Positions 34,856-43,837 of a stretch of DNA of 58,955 bases are shown one piece after another. Under the pieces are notes generated by a model that did no database searches, had not been told where the DNA came from, and was given only the letters and a program-made list of their open reading frames with translations. The DNA is from Embleya sp040605455 (GTDB taxonomy: Bacteria; Actinomycetota; Actinomycetes; Streptomycetales; Streptomycetaceae). Each line of letters opens with the position of its first letter. Position 1 is the first letter of the stretch. Location of the stretch: assembly GCF_040605455.1 (NCBI RefSeq), contig NZ_JBEXCV010000041.1:1-58955 (forward strand), read 5' to 3'. Made by a program: the position numbers and the translations under genes.

Positions 34856-35917
34856 TTACGCCGGGTCACCGGGCAGGAGTACTCGGATACGGCACCCATG
34901 GCTCGATTCGGCTACGGAAATATCACCCCCATGCAGATCCACGGCCCAGCGGGCGATCGCGAGGCCCAGTCCGGTCCCCCCGTCGGTGGACGAACTCCCG
35001 CCGCCGCGGGTGAATCGCTCGAAGACCCGGCCGCGCTCGCCGTACGGGATGCCGAGCCCCTCGTCCTGGACTTCCAGGCGCAGACTGCCCGGGGCCTCGT
35101 CGCGTCGTGCGTGCAGACTCACGGTGCCACCGAAGGGGCTGTGCCGGCAGGCATTCGCCACCAAATTGGTAACAACCTGATGCAGCCGCTCGGGATCGGC
35201 CAGCGCGGTGAGATCGGCCGGCTGCACGTCCACCCGGAACCTGACATCGCTGCTCAGGGCCCCGGTCTCGGCGGTGAGCGCGGTCAGGAACGGGCGTACC
35301 GCGAACTCGCGTGCCTGGAGCGGTACGGCCCCCGAATCCAACCGGGAAAGGTCGAGAAGTTGTGACACGAGTCGACCCAGTCGCGCGGTCTGATTGAGCG
35401 CCAGCCCCAGCGTGACGGGGTCGGGTTTTTGTACGCCGTCGACGAGATTCTCCAGCACCGCATGCAGTGCGGAGATGGGTGTGCGCAGTTCGTGCGAGAC
35501 GTTGGCGACCAGTTCGCGGCGATGGCGGTCCACCGCCTCCAGGTCGGCGGCCATGTGGTTGAACGCGCCGGCGAGGCGACCCACTTCGTCGCGCGAGGTG
35601 GCGCGCACCCGGCGCGAGTAGTCGCCGCGGGCCATCGCCTGCGCGGCGGCGGTCATCTCGCGCAGCGGCGAGGTCATCCCGTGCGCGAGCACCAGGGTGA
35701 CCGCCAGGCACGCCAGCGAGCTGAACACGAGCATGTACCGGAACCGGACCTCGGCCCGCAGCCCCAGGATGATCAACAGCGTCGAGACGAACACGGACGC
35801 GATCACGAGCACGCCGAGCTTGGCCTTGATCGAGCGCAGCCGATCGAGCGGCCGCAGGTTGCCGCGGCGCAGCCGCAGGCGCCGCAGCCGCGCGGGGCGG
35901 GGGTCGGCGAGGTTCAG
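34856..35917 (-). CDS. Sensor histidine kinase of a two-component pair
   Basis: A membrane kinase of about 353 aa: basic N-terminus, two membrane helices (about 33-52 and 61-79), HAMP domain (80-135), HisKA with NVSHELRTPISAL (His142), and an ATPase domain with N-box VVTNLVANACRHS and G-boxes DEGLGIP and GTGLGLAIA. The sensor loop between the helices is very short, so sensing may be intramembrane. No ATG, GTG or TTG is placed well; the best start is CTG at 35915-35917, which overlaps the regulator stop (CTGA) seven bases after GGAGG. It pairs with the response regulator directly upstream. Confidence 0.85.
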   Translation of the reverse strand: MNLADPRPARLRRLRLRRGNLRPLDRLRSIKAKLGVLVIASVFVSTLLIILGLRAEVRFRYMLVFSSLACLAVTLVLAHGMTSPLREMTAAAQAMARGDYSRRVRATSRDEVGRLAGAFNHMAADLEAVDRHRRELVANVSHELRTPISALHAVLENLVDGVQKPDPVTLGLALNQTARLGRLVSQLLDLSRLDSGAVPLQAREFAVRPFLTALTAETGALSSDVRFRVDVQPADLTALADPERLHQVVTNLVANACRHSPFGGTVSLHARRDEAPGSLRLEVQDEGLGIPYGERGRVFERFTRGGGSSSTDGGTGLGLAIARWAVDLHGGDISVAESSHGCRIRVLLPGDPA

Positions 35918-36624
35918 GACGGTGCCTCCAACGCGTAGCCCACGCCGTGCACGGTCCGGATCCACTCGGCGCCGAGCTTGCGCCGCAGCGCCTTGACGTG
36001 GCTGTCCACGGTGCGGGTGCCGGAGGCGTCGACCCAGTCCCACACCTCGGCGAGCAACTGCTCGCGCGAGAGTACGGCGCGCGGGCGCGACGCGAGGCAC
36101 ACCAGCAGGTCGAACTCGGTCGGGGTCAGGTGCACCTCGTCCACACCGAGCCGGACCCGGCGCTGGCTGCGGTCGATCCGCAACCGGCCCAGGTGCAGCG
36201 CGGCTTCGGGGGAGACGGCGCGGGCGGACGCCTCGGCGCGCTCCATCCGGCGCAGCAGCACGTGCACGCGGGCGACCAACTCGCGCATCGAGAACGGCTT
36301 GGTCATGTAGTCGTCGGCGCCCACGGCCAAGCCGACCAGCAGATCGGTCTCGTCGTCGCGCGCGGTCAGCATGATCACCGGCAGGCCCGGGTGCAGTGCC
36401 TGGAGCCGCCGGCACACCTCCAGGCCGTCCAGGCCGGGCAGCATCACGTCGAGCACGACCAGGTCGGGTCGGGTGGTCGCGGCCGTGGTCAGTGCCGCCG
36501 GACCGTCGGGCGCGATGATCGCGCCGAAGCCCTCCGCCCGCAGCCGGACGGCCACCGCGTCGGCGATCATGGGCTCGTCCTCGACCACGAGTACGAGCCG
36601 CTTTTCCCCCGTCGGGTCGGTCAT
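35914..36624 (-). CDS. OmpR-family response regulator
   Basis: A 236-aa regulator: receiver domain with acidic pocket VEDE (14-17), phospho-acceptor Asp59 in VVLDVMLPG, and Lys109 in MTKPF; then a winged-helix DNA-binding domain with LTPTEFDLLVCLASRP and RTVDSHVKALRRKLG. First gene of the regulator-kinase operon, overlapping the kinase by four bases if the CTG start is right. Divergent from the PAP2 gene; target genes unknown. Confidence 0.94.
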   Translation of the reverse strand: MTDPTGEKRLVLVVEDEPMIADAVAVRLRAEGFGAIIAPDGPAALTTAATTRPDLVVLDVMLPGLDGLEVCRRLQALHPGLPVIMLTARDDETDLLVGLAVGADDYMTKPFSMRELVARVHVLLRRMERAEASARAVSPEAALHLGRLRIDRSQRRVRLGVDEVHLTPTEFDLLVCLASRPRAVLSREQLLAEVWDWVDASGTRTVDSHVKALRRKLGAEWIRTVHGVGYALEAPS

Positions 36625-36769
36625 ACCCGCAGCCTACGTATCGTCGGCGGGCCGTGTGCGCGACTTGGTGAGGCTCCCCCGAACCGGGGAGGCGCGTACG
36701 ACGTCCGTAGGGGAGACATGGGACTTCGGTACCCCGTGCGAGCCGGCCCCGAATGGTACTTCAGGGGGA

Positions 36770-36789
36770 GGATCGGTTTAACCTGATCC
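36770..36789. promoter_or_regulatory. Imperfect 20-bp palindrome upstream of the PAP2 gene
   Basis: GGATCGGTTTAACCTGATCC pairs at 8 of 10 positions. It sits in the 316-base divergent gap between the response regulator and the PAP2 gene and could be an operator for either. Nothing else is evident in that gap. Confidence 0.35.
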
Positions 36790-36940
36790 GTCTACCCTGG
36801 CCGAAGCGTTGCCGCCGTCCACCGCACCCCTGACCCGGGGAGCGCGATCGGGGAGTGGTCCATGACCCGGGTGGCGACCGATCCGATCGCGATCGGCCGA
36901 CCGACGGCACGACCGATACAACCGACAGCATGGGGGCGCG

Positions 36941-37849
36941 GTGCGGCGCAACGTCACGGAGGATCCCTCCCACGAGCTCGATCGGCGCGAGCAGGCGTTG
37001 CCCACCACGCAGGCGGCTTCGGTGACGGAGGCCGGCACGTCGACCGGGCGGCCGGTCGCCGAGCCGGATCCGGCCGCGGCGGCGGCAGCGGCCAAGGCCC
37101 GCCGTATGCGCACCTTCAAGGAGGCGGCACGCGAGCTGTTCCTGGTCGCGCTGCTGTTCGGGGTATACAAGCTCGGACGCGGTCTGGCCTCGGGCGAGAC
37201 CTCCACCGCGTTCTCCAACGCCAAGCAACTGCTGACCATGCAGAAGGACCTGCGGCTGCCGGACGAGGCGGCCATCCAGGACTGGTTCATGCAGTCGCAT
37301 GCGGCCGTGACGTTCTGCAACAAGTACTACGCCTACGTGCATTTCCCGGCCACCGTCGGGTTTTTGCTGTGGTTGTGGATCCGCCACCGCGAGCACTACA
37401 AGTGGGTCCGCAACATCCTGGCGATGATGACCGGCGCCGCGTTGATCATCCACATCCTGGTTCCGCTGGCGCCGCCGCGGAAGATGCCGGGCTTCACCGA
37501 CACGGGCATGGACGCGGGCGACTCGCCGTACTCCGGCGCGGGTGCCAAGATCGCGAACCAGTTCGCCGCGATGCCGTCGTTGCATGTGGGCTGGGCGGTG
37601 GTGGTCGCGCTCGGGGTCGCCTCGGTGTGGCACGCGGCCGGCACCGGCCGGCGGGTGGCGAGCTGGGCGATGTGGCTGCATCCGGTGATCACCCTGATGG
37701 TGGTCGTGGTGACCGCGAACCACTACTGGATGGACGCCGTGGTGGCGGTGCTGCTGATGATCTTCGCGCTGGCGGTGCTGCCCGGCCCCGATCGGGATCT
37801 CCAGCGCGGGTTGATCCGGCCGATTCCGGCGCCGCGGATAGCTCGCTAG
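36941..37849 (+). CDS. PAP2-superfamily membrane phosphatase/transferase
   Basis: A 302-aa integral membrane protein of the PAP2_3 (inositolphosphotransferase-like) group. Motif C2 is AMPSLHVGWAVVV and motif C3 is ANHYWMDAVVAV, giving the catalytic His pair; about six membrane segments lie between residues 65 and 285. It probably acts on a lipid phosphate or transfers a phospho-headgroup. The GTG at 36941 is used; the first 55 residues are polar and poorly constrained, so a later start (for example MRTFKEAARELF) is possible. Confidence 0.87.
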   Translation: MRRNVTEDPSHELDRREQALPTTQAASVTEAGTSTGRPVAEPDPAAAAAAAKARRMRTFKEAARELFLVALLFGVYKLGRGLASGETSTAFSNAKQLLTMQKDLRLPDEAAIQDWFMQSHAAVTFCNKYYAYVHFPATVGFLLWLWIRHREHYKWVRNILAMMTGAALIIHILVPLAPPRKMPGFTDTGMDAGDSPYSGAGAKIANQFAAMPSLHVGWAVVVALGVASVWHAAGTGRRVASWAMWLHPVITLMVVVVTANHYWMDAVVAVLLMIFALAVLPGPDRDLQRGLIRPIPAPRIAR

Positions 37850-37993
37850 GACCTGCCGTCCCGGGCCCGGGGGGTCGTCGGCGCGAGGGTGTCGGGCCGA
37901 GGCCGGTCCGTCTCGTGCGGGCGATCGATCCTCTTCGTGCGTCCACATGACCAGAACCGAATTCAGGGCGCTCGGGCCGGGCATGATGCACGG

Positions 37994-39502
37994 ATGCCCG
38001 TCTCTTTCCCCTCCGGGGGCATTCGCGCCAAGACCCCGGCCGGCCGGTGGGTGCTGCTGGCCACCGTGCTCGGCTCCGGCATGGCCATGCTCGACTCGAC
38101 CGTCGTCAACGTCGCGCTGCCCAGCATCGGACGCTCCTTCGACGCCTCGCTCGCGGCGCTGCAGTGGACCGTCAACGCGTACACCCTCACGCTGGCCGGA
38201 CTGATCCTGCTCGGTGGCGCGCTCGGTGACCGCTACGGGCGGCGCCGGGTGTTCGTGATCGGCGTGGCCTGGTTCGCGGTGGCCTCGCTGCTGTGCGGGA
38301 TCGCCCCCAACGTGGAGATGCTGATCGCCGCCCGCGCGCTCCAGGGCATCGGCGGAGCGCTGCTCACCCCCGGCTCGCTGGCGATCATCCAGGCCACGTT
38401 CCACGCCGACGATCGCGCTCGCGCGGTGGGCACGTGGTCCGGTCTGGGCGGCGTGGCGAGCGCGATCGGCCCCTTTTTGGGCGGCTGGCTCGTGGACGCG
38501 GTCAGCTGGCGCTGGGTCTTCCTGATCAACCTGCCGCTCGCGGCGGTGACCATCGTGGTCGCGCTGCGCACCGTTCCGGAGACCTTCGACCCGCAGCCCC
38601 GGGGCCGCTTCGACGTGAGCGGCGCGGCGTTGGCCGCGCTGGCGCTCGCGGGCGTGACCTGGGCCCTGGTGGAGGCGCAGACCAGCCCCGTGCCGGCCGT
38701 GATCGTGGGCGCGGCCGGGGTGGCGGCGGGGGTGGCGTTCGTATTCGTGGAGAAACGCTCGCGCGAACCGATGTTGCCGCTGGACATCTTCCAGGTCCGG
38801 CTGTTCACCTCGGTCAACATCGTGACGCTGTTCGTCTACGGCGCGCTGGGCGCGTTCTTGCTGCTGCTGGTCCTCGAACTCCAGACGGTGGCGGGCTACT
38901 CGGCGCAACAGGCCGGGCTGGCGCTGCTCCCGATCACCGCGGTGATGCTGCTGCTTTCGGCCCGATCGGGTGACCTGGCCCGACGGATCGGCCCGCGCCT
39001 GCAACTGACCGTGGGCCCCCTGGTGTGCGCCGGCGGGCTCCTGACGCTGCTGCGGATCGGCTCCGACGCGCCCTATGCGACCGACGTGCTGCCCGGCGTA
39101 CTGATCTTCGGGCTGGGCCTGGCGGTCCTGGTCGCGCCGCTGACGGCGACCGTGCTGGCCTCGGTGGACGTCAGCCGGGCGGGCATCGCCAGCGGCGTCA
39201 ACAACGCGGCGGCGCGGGCGGCGGGCCTGCTCACCGTCGCCGGGCTCCCGGCTCTGGTCGGGCTGTCGGGCGACGGATACCGGGACCCGGGTGTGGTGGA
39301 CACGGGTTTCGACCGCGCGCTGTGGATCTGCGCGGGGCTGCTGGCTGCGGGCTCCGCGGTGGCCTGGTTCACCATTTCGGCGAAGGCCCTCGCGCCGACC
39401 GAGACCGGGATCGAGAGCGCCAAGCCGTGTGTACGGATCGGCTGCGACATGGCGGGGCCGCCGCTGGATCCGGGGCACGAGGAAGTGGGGGCGGGGCGGT
39501 AG
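37994..39502 (+). CDS. MFS drug-efflux-type transporter (DHA2 family)
   Basis: A 502-aa major facilitator with 13-14 membrane segments. The motif-A loop is GGALGDRYGRRR, the motif-C-like run is LGGVASAIGPFLGG and the N-terminus MAMLDSTVVNVALP is typical of 14-helix proton-driven multidrug exporters. The ATG at 37994 gives the usual short cytoplasmic start. No regulator gene is adjacent. The substrate is unknown. Confidence 0.9.
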   Translation: MPVSFPSGGIRAKTPAGRWVLLATVLGSGMAMLDSTVVNVALPSIGRSFDASLAALQWTVNAYTLTLAGLILLGGALGDRYGRRRVFVIGVAWFAVASLLCGIAPNVEMLIAARALQGIGGALLTPGSLAIIQATFHADDRARAVGTWSGLGGVASAIGPFLGGWLVDAVSWRWVFLINLPLAAVTIVVALRTVPETFDPQPRGRFDVSGAALAALALAGVTWALVEAQTSPVPAVIVGAAGVAAGVAFVFVEKRSREPMLPLDIFQVRLFTSVNIVTLFVYGALGAFLLLLVLELQTVAGYSAQQAGLALLPITAVMLLLSARSGDLARRIGPRLQLTVGPLVCAGGLLTLLRIGSDAPYATDVLPGVLIFGLGLAVLVAPLTATVLASVDVSRAGIASGVNNAAARAAGLLTVAGLPALVGLSGDGYRDPGVVDTGFDRALWICAGLLAAGSAVAWFTISAKALAPTETGIESAKPCVRIGCDMAGPPLDPGHEEVGAGR

Positions 39503-39692
39503 GGCCACCGGGGCTTCCGTCGCGGAGGCGGGCCGACTTGTGGGGGGCCGGCGCGGTGAGGTGGTGGGCGGCCGGGGTGTGTCGTCGACGGTGGGTGGGC
39601 TCGTTCGGGTGGCCGGGCGGGCGGGTGCGGGTCGGGGGCCGGTGACCCGTAGCGTGGCCGGGATGTGGGTCGGTGAGGGAGAGGGCGGCGGG

Positions 39693-40493
39693 ATGGATAC
39701 CGGGGTCGACGGGCTTGTGGTGAAGATCGAGGGTGGGGTCGCGACGCTGCGCATCGATCGGCCGCGGGCTCGTGGGGCGCTGACCGCCGCGATGTGGGGG
39801 GCGCTGCCGGGGATTCTGGCGGCGCTGGCGGCCGCTCGCGATGTGCGCGTGTTGGTGCTGACCGGCAGCGGTGGGGTGTTCTCGGCGGGGGCCGACATCC
39901 GCGAGTTGCAGGGGCACTATGCGACGGCCGAGGCGGCGGATGCCTATCACGCGCTGAACTCGGCCGCGGAGCAGGCGTTGGCGGCGTTCGGCAAGCCGAC
40001 GATCGCGTACGTGCAGGGTCCGTGCGTGGGCGGTGGGTGTCAGTTGGCGGCGGCGTGCGACCTGCGCTTCGCGGACACCACGGCGCGGTTCGGGGTGACG
40101 CCGGCCAAACTCGGGATCGTCTACGACGCGGGATCCACCGCGCGGCTGGCCCGACTGGTGGGCGTGTCGACGGCCAAGTATCTGCTGTTCTCGGCCGAAC
40201 TGATCGACGCGGCACATGCGTTGCGGGTGGGCCTGGTGGACGACGTGTTCGAGCCGGCCGAGGCCGACGAGCGGGTCTACGCCTTCGCCGACACGATCGC
40301 GTCCCGCTCGCAGTTGACGATCCGGGCGGCCAAGGACCTGCTGGCCGCGGACACTTCGGCGGCCTCCGAGCCCGCGCGTCTCGCGGCGTGGCGTGCCCGG
40401 TGGGAAACCGAGTCCCGCGGTTCGGCCGACGTCCGGGAGGGCCTGGCCGCCTTCACGGAACGCCGCGTCCCCCGCTTCGCCTGGCGCGGTTGA
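39693..40493 (+). CDS. Enoyl-CoA hydratase/isomerase family protein
   Basis: A 266-aa crotonase-fold protein. The oxyanion-hole segments are GVFSAGADIREL and GPCVGGGCQLAAACDLRFA. The second catalytic Glu position (VTPAKLGIVYDAG) has no obvious Glu, so it may act as an isomerase or have altered chemistry. I chose ATG 39693 after GAGAGGG; ATG 39663 in frame is an alternative. Alone on its strand after the MFS gene. The chemistry it offers could connect with the acyl-CoA dehydrogenase operon 4-6 kb downstream. Confidence 0.85.
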   Translation: MDTGVDGLVVKIEGGVATLRIDRPRARGALTAAMWGALPGILAALAAARDVRVLVLTGSGGVFSAGADIRELQGHYATAEAADAYHALNSAAEQALAAFGKPTIAYVQGPCVGGGCQLAAACDLRFADTTARFGVTPAKLGIVYDAGSTARLARLVGVSTAKYLLFSAELIDAAHALRVGLVDDVFEPAEADERVYAFADTIASRSQLTIRAAKDLLAADTSAASEPARLAAWRARWETESRGSADVREGLAAFTERRVPRFAWRG

Positions 40494-40510
40494 GATGCTC
40501 TCGGCCACAC

Positions 40511-40680
40511 GGCCCTGATGGGTGCGGGTGACTTGGGCTCGGTAGCCGTGGTTGCGAGGTGCGTGGCTCGGGTTCGTGTACCCACCCGCTCCATCCGTTG
40601 AGTTTGGTCAGGAGGTTGGGGTTTCACAGGCGTCGAGGGGGTCTGCTTCGGCCCTGCGGCCTCCGGCGTGCTGCGCGACT
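40511..40680. repeat. Dispersed intergenic repeat, copy B
   Basis: Aligned blocks match copy A at 13412-13585 in the same order and orientation, again just downstream of a plus-strand gene. Divergence is about one base in four or five by eye, with small indels. The rest of the 40494-40807 gap is unremarkable leader sequence. Confidence 0.75.
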
Positions 40681-40807
40681 CGGGCGAATCGTGCCGTACG
40701 TAGCATGCCCGCTTCCATTCTCACAAGGGAGAACACCGTGTGGTAACCGGCCGATCACGCGTCTAGCCTGACCGGGTTGCCGAGCGGAACGAGGGGGCGC
40801 CCGTTCC

Positions 40808-42253
40808 ATGTCACGCACCACAGCACCGACGTCCGGAAGCACAGCACCATCAGCTGGGACCATCGCATCGTCGGCCGGCTCCGCCGCCACAGCGATCGCA
40901 CGTCCTTCCGCGAGGGCCCGGCCGCGGTTGCCCTCGTCCACGCCGGGTCGGCTGGTGGCGCTGGCGCTGCTGGTGGCTCTCACCCTGGTCCCGGTGTTCA
41001 CCCTGTCGGTGTTGATCGCCAACCGCTCCGCGGCGACCGCGGCCGAGCTGAAGGACCGACGGATCCCGGGCGCGCTGGCCCTGGACCAGGCCGCGGCCGC
41101 GCTGACCGAGGCCGATCGGGCGGCCGCCACGAGCCTGGTGTCGGGCGCGTTCTCGTTGACCGGGCCGGGGCAGGACTATCAGGACGCGGTCAAGCGGGCG
41201 AACCAGTTCCTCACCCTGGCCGCCGACCTGCACCGGGGCAATCCCAACGCCCGGGCCCGGCTCACCGGGGTCAACGCCCTCATGGTCGAGTACACGATCA
41301 TGGTCGGTCTGGCTCAGACCGGCGGCGACGGTCCGTTGTCCCTGGCCAACGTCTTCTATGCCTCCGACCTGCGGCGCTCGATAGTGACCAGCCTGTACGA
41401 GCAGCGCCGGGCGGACCTGGCGGACATCCGCGCGGCCCGCTCGACGTGGTGGGTGGGCGCGTACGTGGCGGTCCCGTTCGGCGTGACCGCGTTCATGGCG
41501 CTGCTGCTCGTGCTGGTCGCGCACGCCTACCTGCGTCGCCGCTTCCGCCGTCGAACCAGCCCGCTGCTGCTGCTCGGCGCCGCCGCGCTGGCCGCGCTGA
41601 TCGTCTGGACGGTGCTGCACGCGCAGAGTACGCACGACCGGCTCGCCGAGGGCGCCGGGCGGCGGGTCGCCGAGCAGTCCGCGTTGTGGCAGGCCCGGAC
41701 CGCCGTGCACGAGGTGGTCGGCACCGCGGCCTTGGACCTCGCCTCCGGCGGCGTTCCGCGCGCGACCGATGTCAAAGCCGGCCTCACCCTTCGGGACCTG
41801 GTCGATCCGATTCCGTCGGCCGCCGAGATCGATGCCGTGCGCGCCGGAGCCGACCCCAGGTTCGGCGGCCTGATCGCCACCGCCCTGGCCGAGGATCGCT
41901 CGCAGGCGCTGCGCGACGCGGGTGCTCGGGCGCTGACCGCGCTGACCGCGCTGCGCACCGCTGCGGAGCGGGCCAAGGCCCAGGCGCCGCCGGGGGGCAC
42001 CCGGGACGGCGGCCCGGGGACCGCGCTGCTGACCGGTCGGGCTCCGGACCGGATGTCCGGCGCGGCCGACGACGCACAGACGGCGTTGACCGACGCGCTG
42101 ATCGTGGGCCGCGGGGCGGCCGACGCGGCGCTGGCGGAGGCCGCCGACGACGGGGGGCTCACCCTCGGCGGCCCGCTGACGTGCATGGTCGTGCTCGTGT
42201 CGACCCTCGTGGGCCTGCTGATCCGACGCTTCGAATACGGGAGGCTCCGGTGA
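40808..42253 (+). CDS. Multi-pass membrane protein with two extracytoplasmic helical domains
   Basis: A 481-aa protein I cannot assign to a named family. A low-complexity Ser/Ala/Thr-rich cytoplasmic N-terminus (1-45) is followed by a membrane helix (about 48-71), an external helical region (72-214), two closely spaced helices (216-240 and 252-272), a second external helical region (273-450) and a terminal helix (452-471). The helical external parts resemble four-helix-bundle sensor domains of receptors, but there is no kinase, HAMP output or methyl-accepting domain. It overlaps the next gene by four bases (GTGA), so the two products are probably used together. Confidence 0.75.
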   Translation: MSRTTAPTSGSTAPSAGTIASSAGSAATAIARPSARARPRLPSSTPGRLVALALLVALTLVPVFTLSVLIANRSAATAAELKDRRIPGALALDQAAAALTEADRAAATSLVSGAFSLTGPGQDYQDAVKRANQFLTLAADLHRGNPNARARLTGVNALMVEYTIMVGLAQTGGDGPLSLANVFYASDLRRSIVTSLYEQRRADLADIRAARSTWWVGAYVAVPFGVTAFMALLLVLVAHAYLRRRFRRRTSPLLLLGAAALAALIVWTVLHAQSTHDRLAEGAGRRVAEQSALWQARTAVHEVVGTAALDLASGGVPRATDVKAGLTLRDLVDPIPSAAEIDAVRAGADPRFGGLIATALAEDRSQALRDAGARALTALTALRTAAERAKAQAPPGGTRDGGPGTALLTGRAPDRMSGAADDAQTALTDALIVGRGAADAALAEAADDGGLTLGGPLTCMVVLVSTLVGLLIRRFEYGRLR

Positions 42254-43509
42254 TCGGAACCGGCAGGTTGAGGTCCGCGTTCGGCGCCCTGCTCCTGGTC
42301 GGCGCGGGATGTGCCCCGGTGGCGTGCTCGACCGGCGAGCCGGCCCGGGTGGTGCATGTACTGGGCACCTGGGAGGGCACCGAACGAGACGTGTTCGAGG
42401 CCGTGGTGGCGCCGTTCGAGAAGGACACCGGGATCGAAGTGCGCTTCGAGGGCACCCGCGATGTCGCGGCGGTGTTGGCGGGCCGGGTGGAGGAGGGTGA
42501 TCCGCCGGAAATCGCGGTACTCAGCTCTCCCGGCGACCTGTTGCACTACGCCAAGACGAACAAGCTCGCGTCGCTGGACTGGGTCCGCCCGGGATACGCG
42601 CCGGAGTGGTTGGCGCCGGGCCGGGTGAACGGGCGGCAGTTGGCGGTGGTGCTCAAGGCCGCGCTCAAGAGCACGATCTGGTTCAACCCGGCCAAACTTG
42701 CCCGGGTGGGCGACCCGGTGCCGACCACGTGGGCGCAACTCCAGGCCACCACGGCCAAGTTGCGGGCCGCCGGGATCACCCCGTGGTGCATGGGGCTGGC
42801 CTCCAGCACCACGTCGGGTTGGCCGGGCACCGACTGGATCGAGGATCTCGTGTTGGCCCGTTCGGGCCCGGACATCTACGACGCCTGGGCGAGTGGTCAA
42901 CTGTCTTGGCGGGCACCGGAGATCCGGGCCGCGTGGCAGGCGTGGGGCGAGTTGCCGAATACGCCGGACACCGTCCCGGGCGGGTCGATCGGCACCCTGC
43001 TGACCGGGTTCGACAAGTCGGCCGAGCTGCTGGACCCGCGTGGTGGTTGTGTGTTCGACCACCAGGGCTCGTTCGTGTCCGGCAACTACGCGGCCCGTAC
43101 CCCGCCCGGGGCCCGGCGCGGCTACGACGCGTTCGCCTTTCCCGGCTTCGGCACCCCCACGCCGCGCGAGGTGGCGGGCGACGTCGCGGCGATGTTCCAC
43201 GCGACCGACGCCGCCCGGCAACTCCTCGACTACCTCGTCGGCACGCGGGCGCAGAAGCTCTGGGTCCGGTCGGGCAACGCACTGTCCCCAGACCGCAACG
43301 TGTCGGCGGACGCCTACCGGGACGAGGTGACCGAGTCCCTGGGCACCGCGTTGGCGGGCGCGCCCGCAATCCGCTTCGATGCGTCCGACCTGATGCCGAC
43401 CGCGATGCGCAGCGCGTTCCAACGGGCGGTGTCGGCCTACGTGGCCGCTCCCGCAGACCTGGATCGCATCCTGGACGACCTGGATCGGGTGCGGGCCACC
43501 GCGTACTGA
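42250..43509 (+). CDS. Family-1 extracellular solute-binding protein
   Basis: A 419-aa binding protein with the sugar-binder pattern VHVLGTWEGTERDVFEAVV near residue 35, a DxxxWTQLQ-like VPTTWAQLQATTAKL and ITPWCMGLASS. The signal peptide has two candidate lipidation sites, Cys21 (LVGAGC) and Cys26 (PVAC); neither lipobox is perfect. Translationally coupled to the upstream membrane protein. No ABC permeases or ATPase lie nearby, so it may report ligand to its membrane partner rather than feed an importer. It could still use a remote importer. Confidence 0.87.
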   Translation: MIGTGRLRSAFGALLLVGAGCAPVACSTGEPARVVHVLGTWEGTERDVFEAVVAPFEKDTGIEVRFEGTRDVAAVLAGRVEEGDPPEIAVLSSPGDLLHYAKTNKLASLDWVRPGYAPEWLAPGRVNGRQLAVVLKAALKSTIWFNPAKLARVGDPVPTTWAQLQATTAKLRAAGITPWCMGLASSTTSGWPGTDWIEDLVLARSGPDIYDAWASGQLSWRAPEIRAAWQAWGELPNTPDTVPGGSIGTLLTGFDKSAELLDPRGGCVFDHQGSFVSGNYAARTPPGARRGYDAFAFPGFGTPTPREVAGDVAAMFHATDAARQLLDYLVGTRAQKLWVRSGNALSPDRNVSADAYRDEVTESLGTALAGAPAIRFDASDLMPTAMRSAFQRAVSAYVAAPADLDRILDDLDRVRATAY

Positions 43510-43647
43510 CGGGATTGGGGTTCCCCGGCGGAATCGGCCGTCGTCCGGCGCGAGTCGGCCGGCGGTCGAGGTGCGGTGATCGGGTGTCGTCGGGCCGATC
43601 GGCCGAGGGCGGGGGACACACGCCCCGGCGGCCCGGGAAGGGACGAC

Positions 43648-43672
43648 GCGGGCCCGCCCCGGCCGGGCCCGC
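43648..43672. terminator. Hairpin 1 after the binding-protein gene
   Basis: A perfect 9-bp stem GCGGGCCCG/CGGGCCCGC with a seven-base loop, in the 328-base convergent gap. Confidence 0.75.
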
Positions 43673-43683
43673 CTCGTCTCGAA

Positions 43684-43710
43684 GTGTTCGCCACGCTCCC
43701 TGGCGAACAC
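43684..43710. terminator. Hairpin 2 before the kinase-gene 3' end
   Basis: A perfect 10-bp stem GTGTTCGCCA/TGGCGAACAC with a seven-base loop. Twelve bases from hairpin 1, making a double bidirectional terminator. The following AT-rich stretch to 43837 shows no gene. Confidence 0.8.
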
Positions 43711-43837
43711 CTGCAATCTTGGCCCCTCAACCGGCTACTCATGCGTATCCGGAGTGAAGTTCTTGAGAATTTTACTTTTCTCGGCACAACCATCGAGGTA
43801 TTTGCCCCGATATTCGGGGTTCGTTCCAGGCGGAACC

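Noticed and set aside
36761..39898. Minus-strand open frame of 1045 codons
   Set aside because: Shadow of the PAP2 and MFS genes; low-complexity Arg/His/Pro composition.
37994..40493. Biosynthetic gene cluster around the MFS exporter
   Set aside because: Only an isolated enoyl-CoA hydratase follows; no synthase, carrier protein or pathway regulator is nearby.
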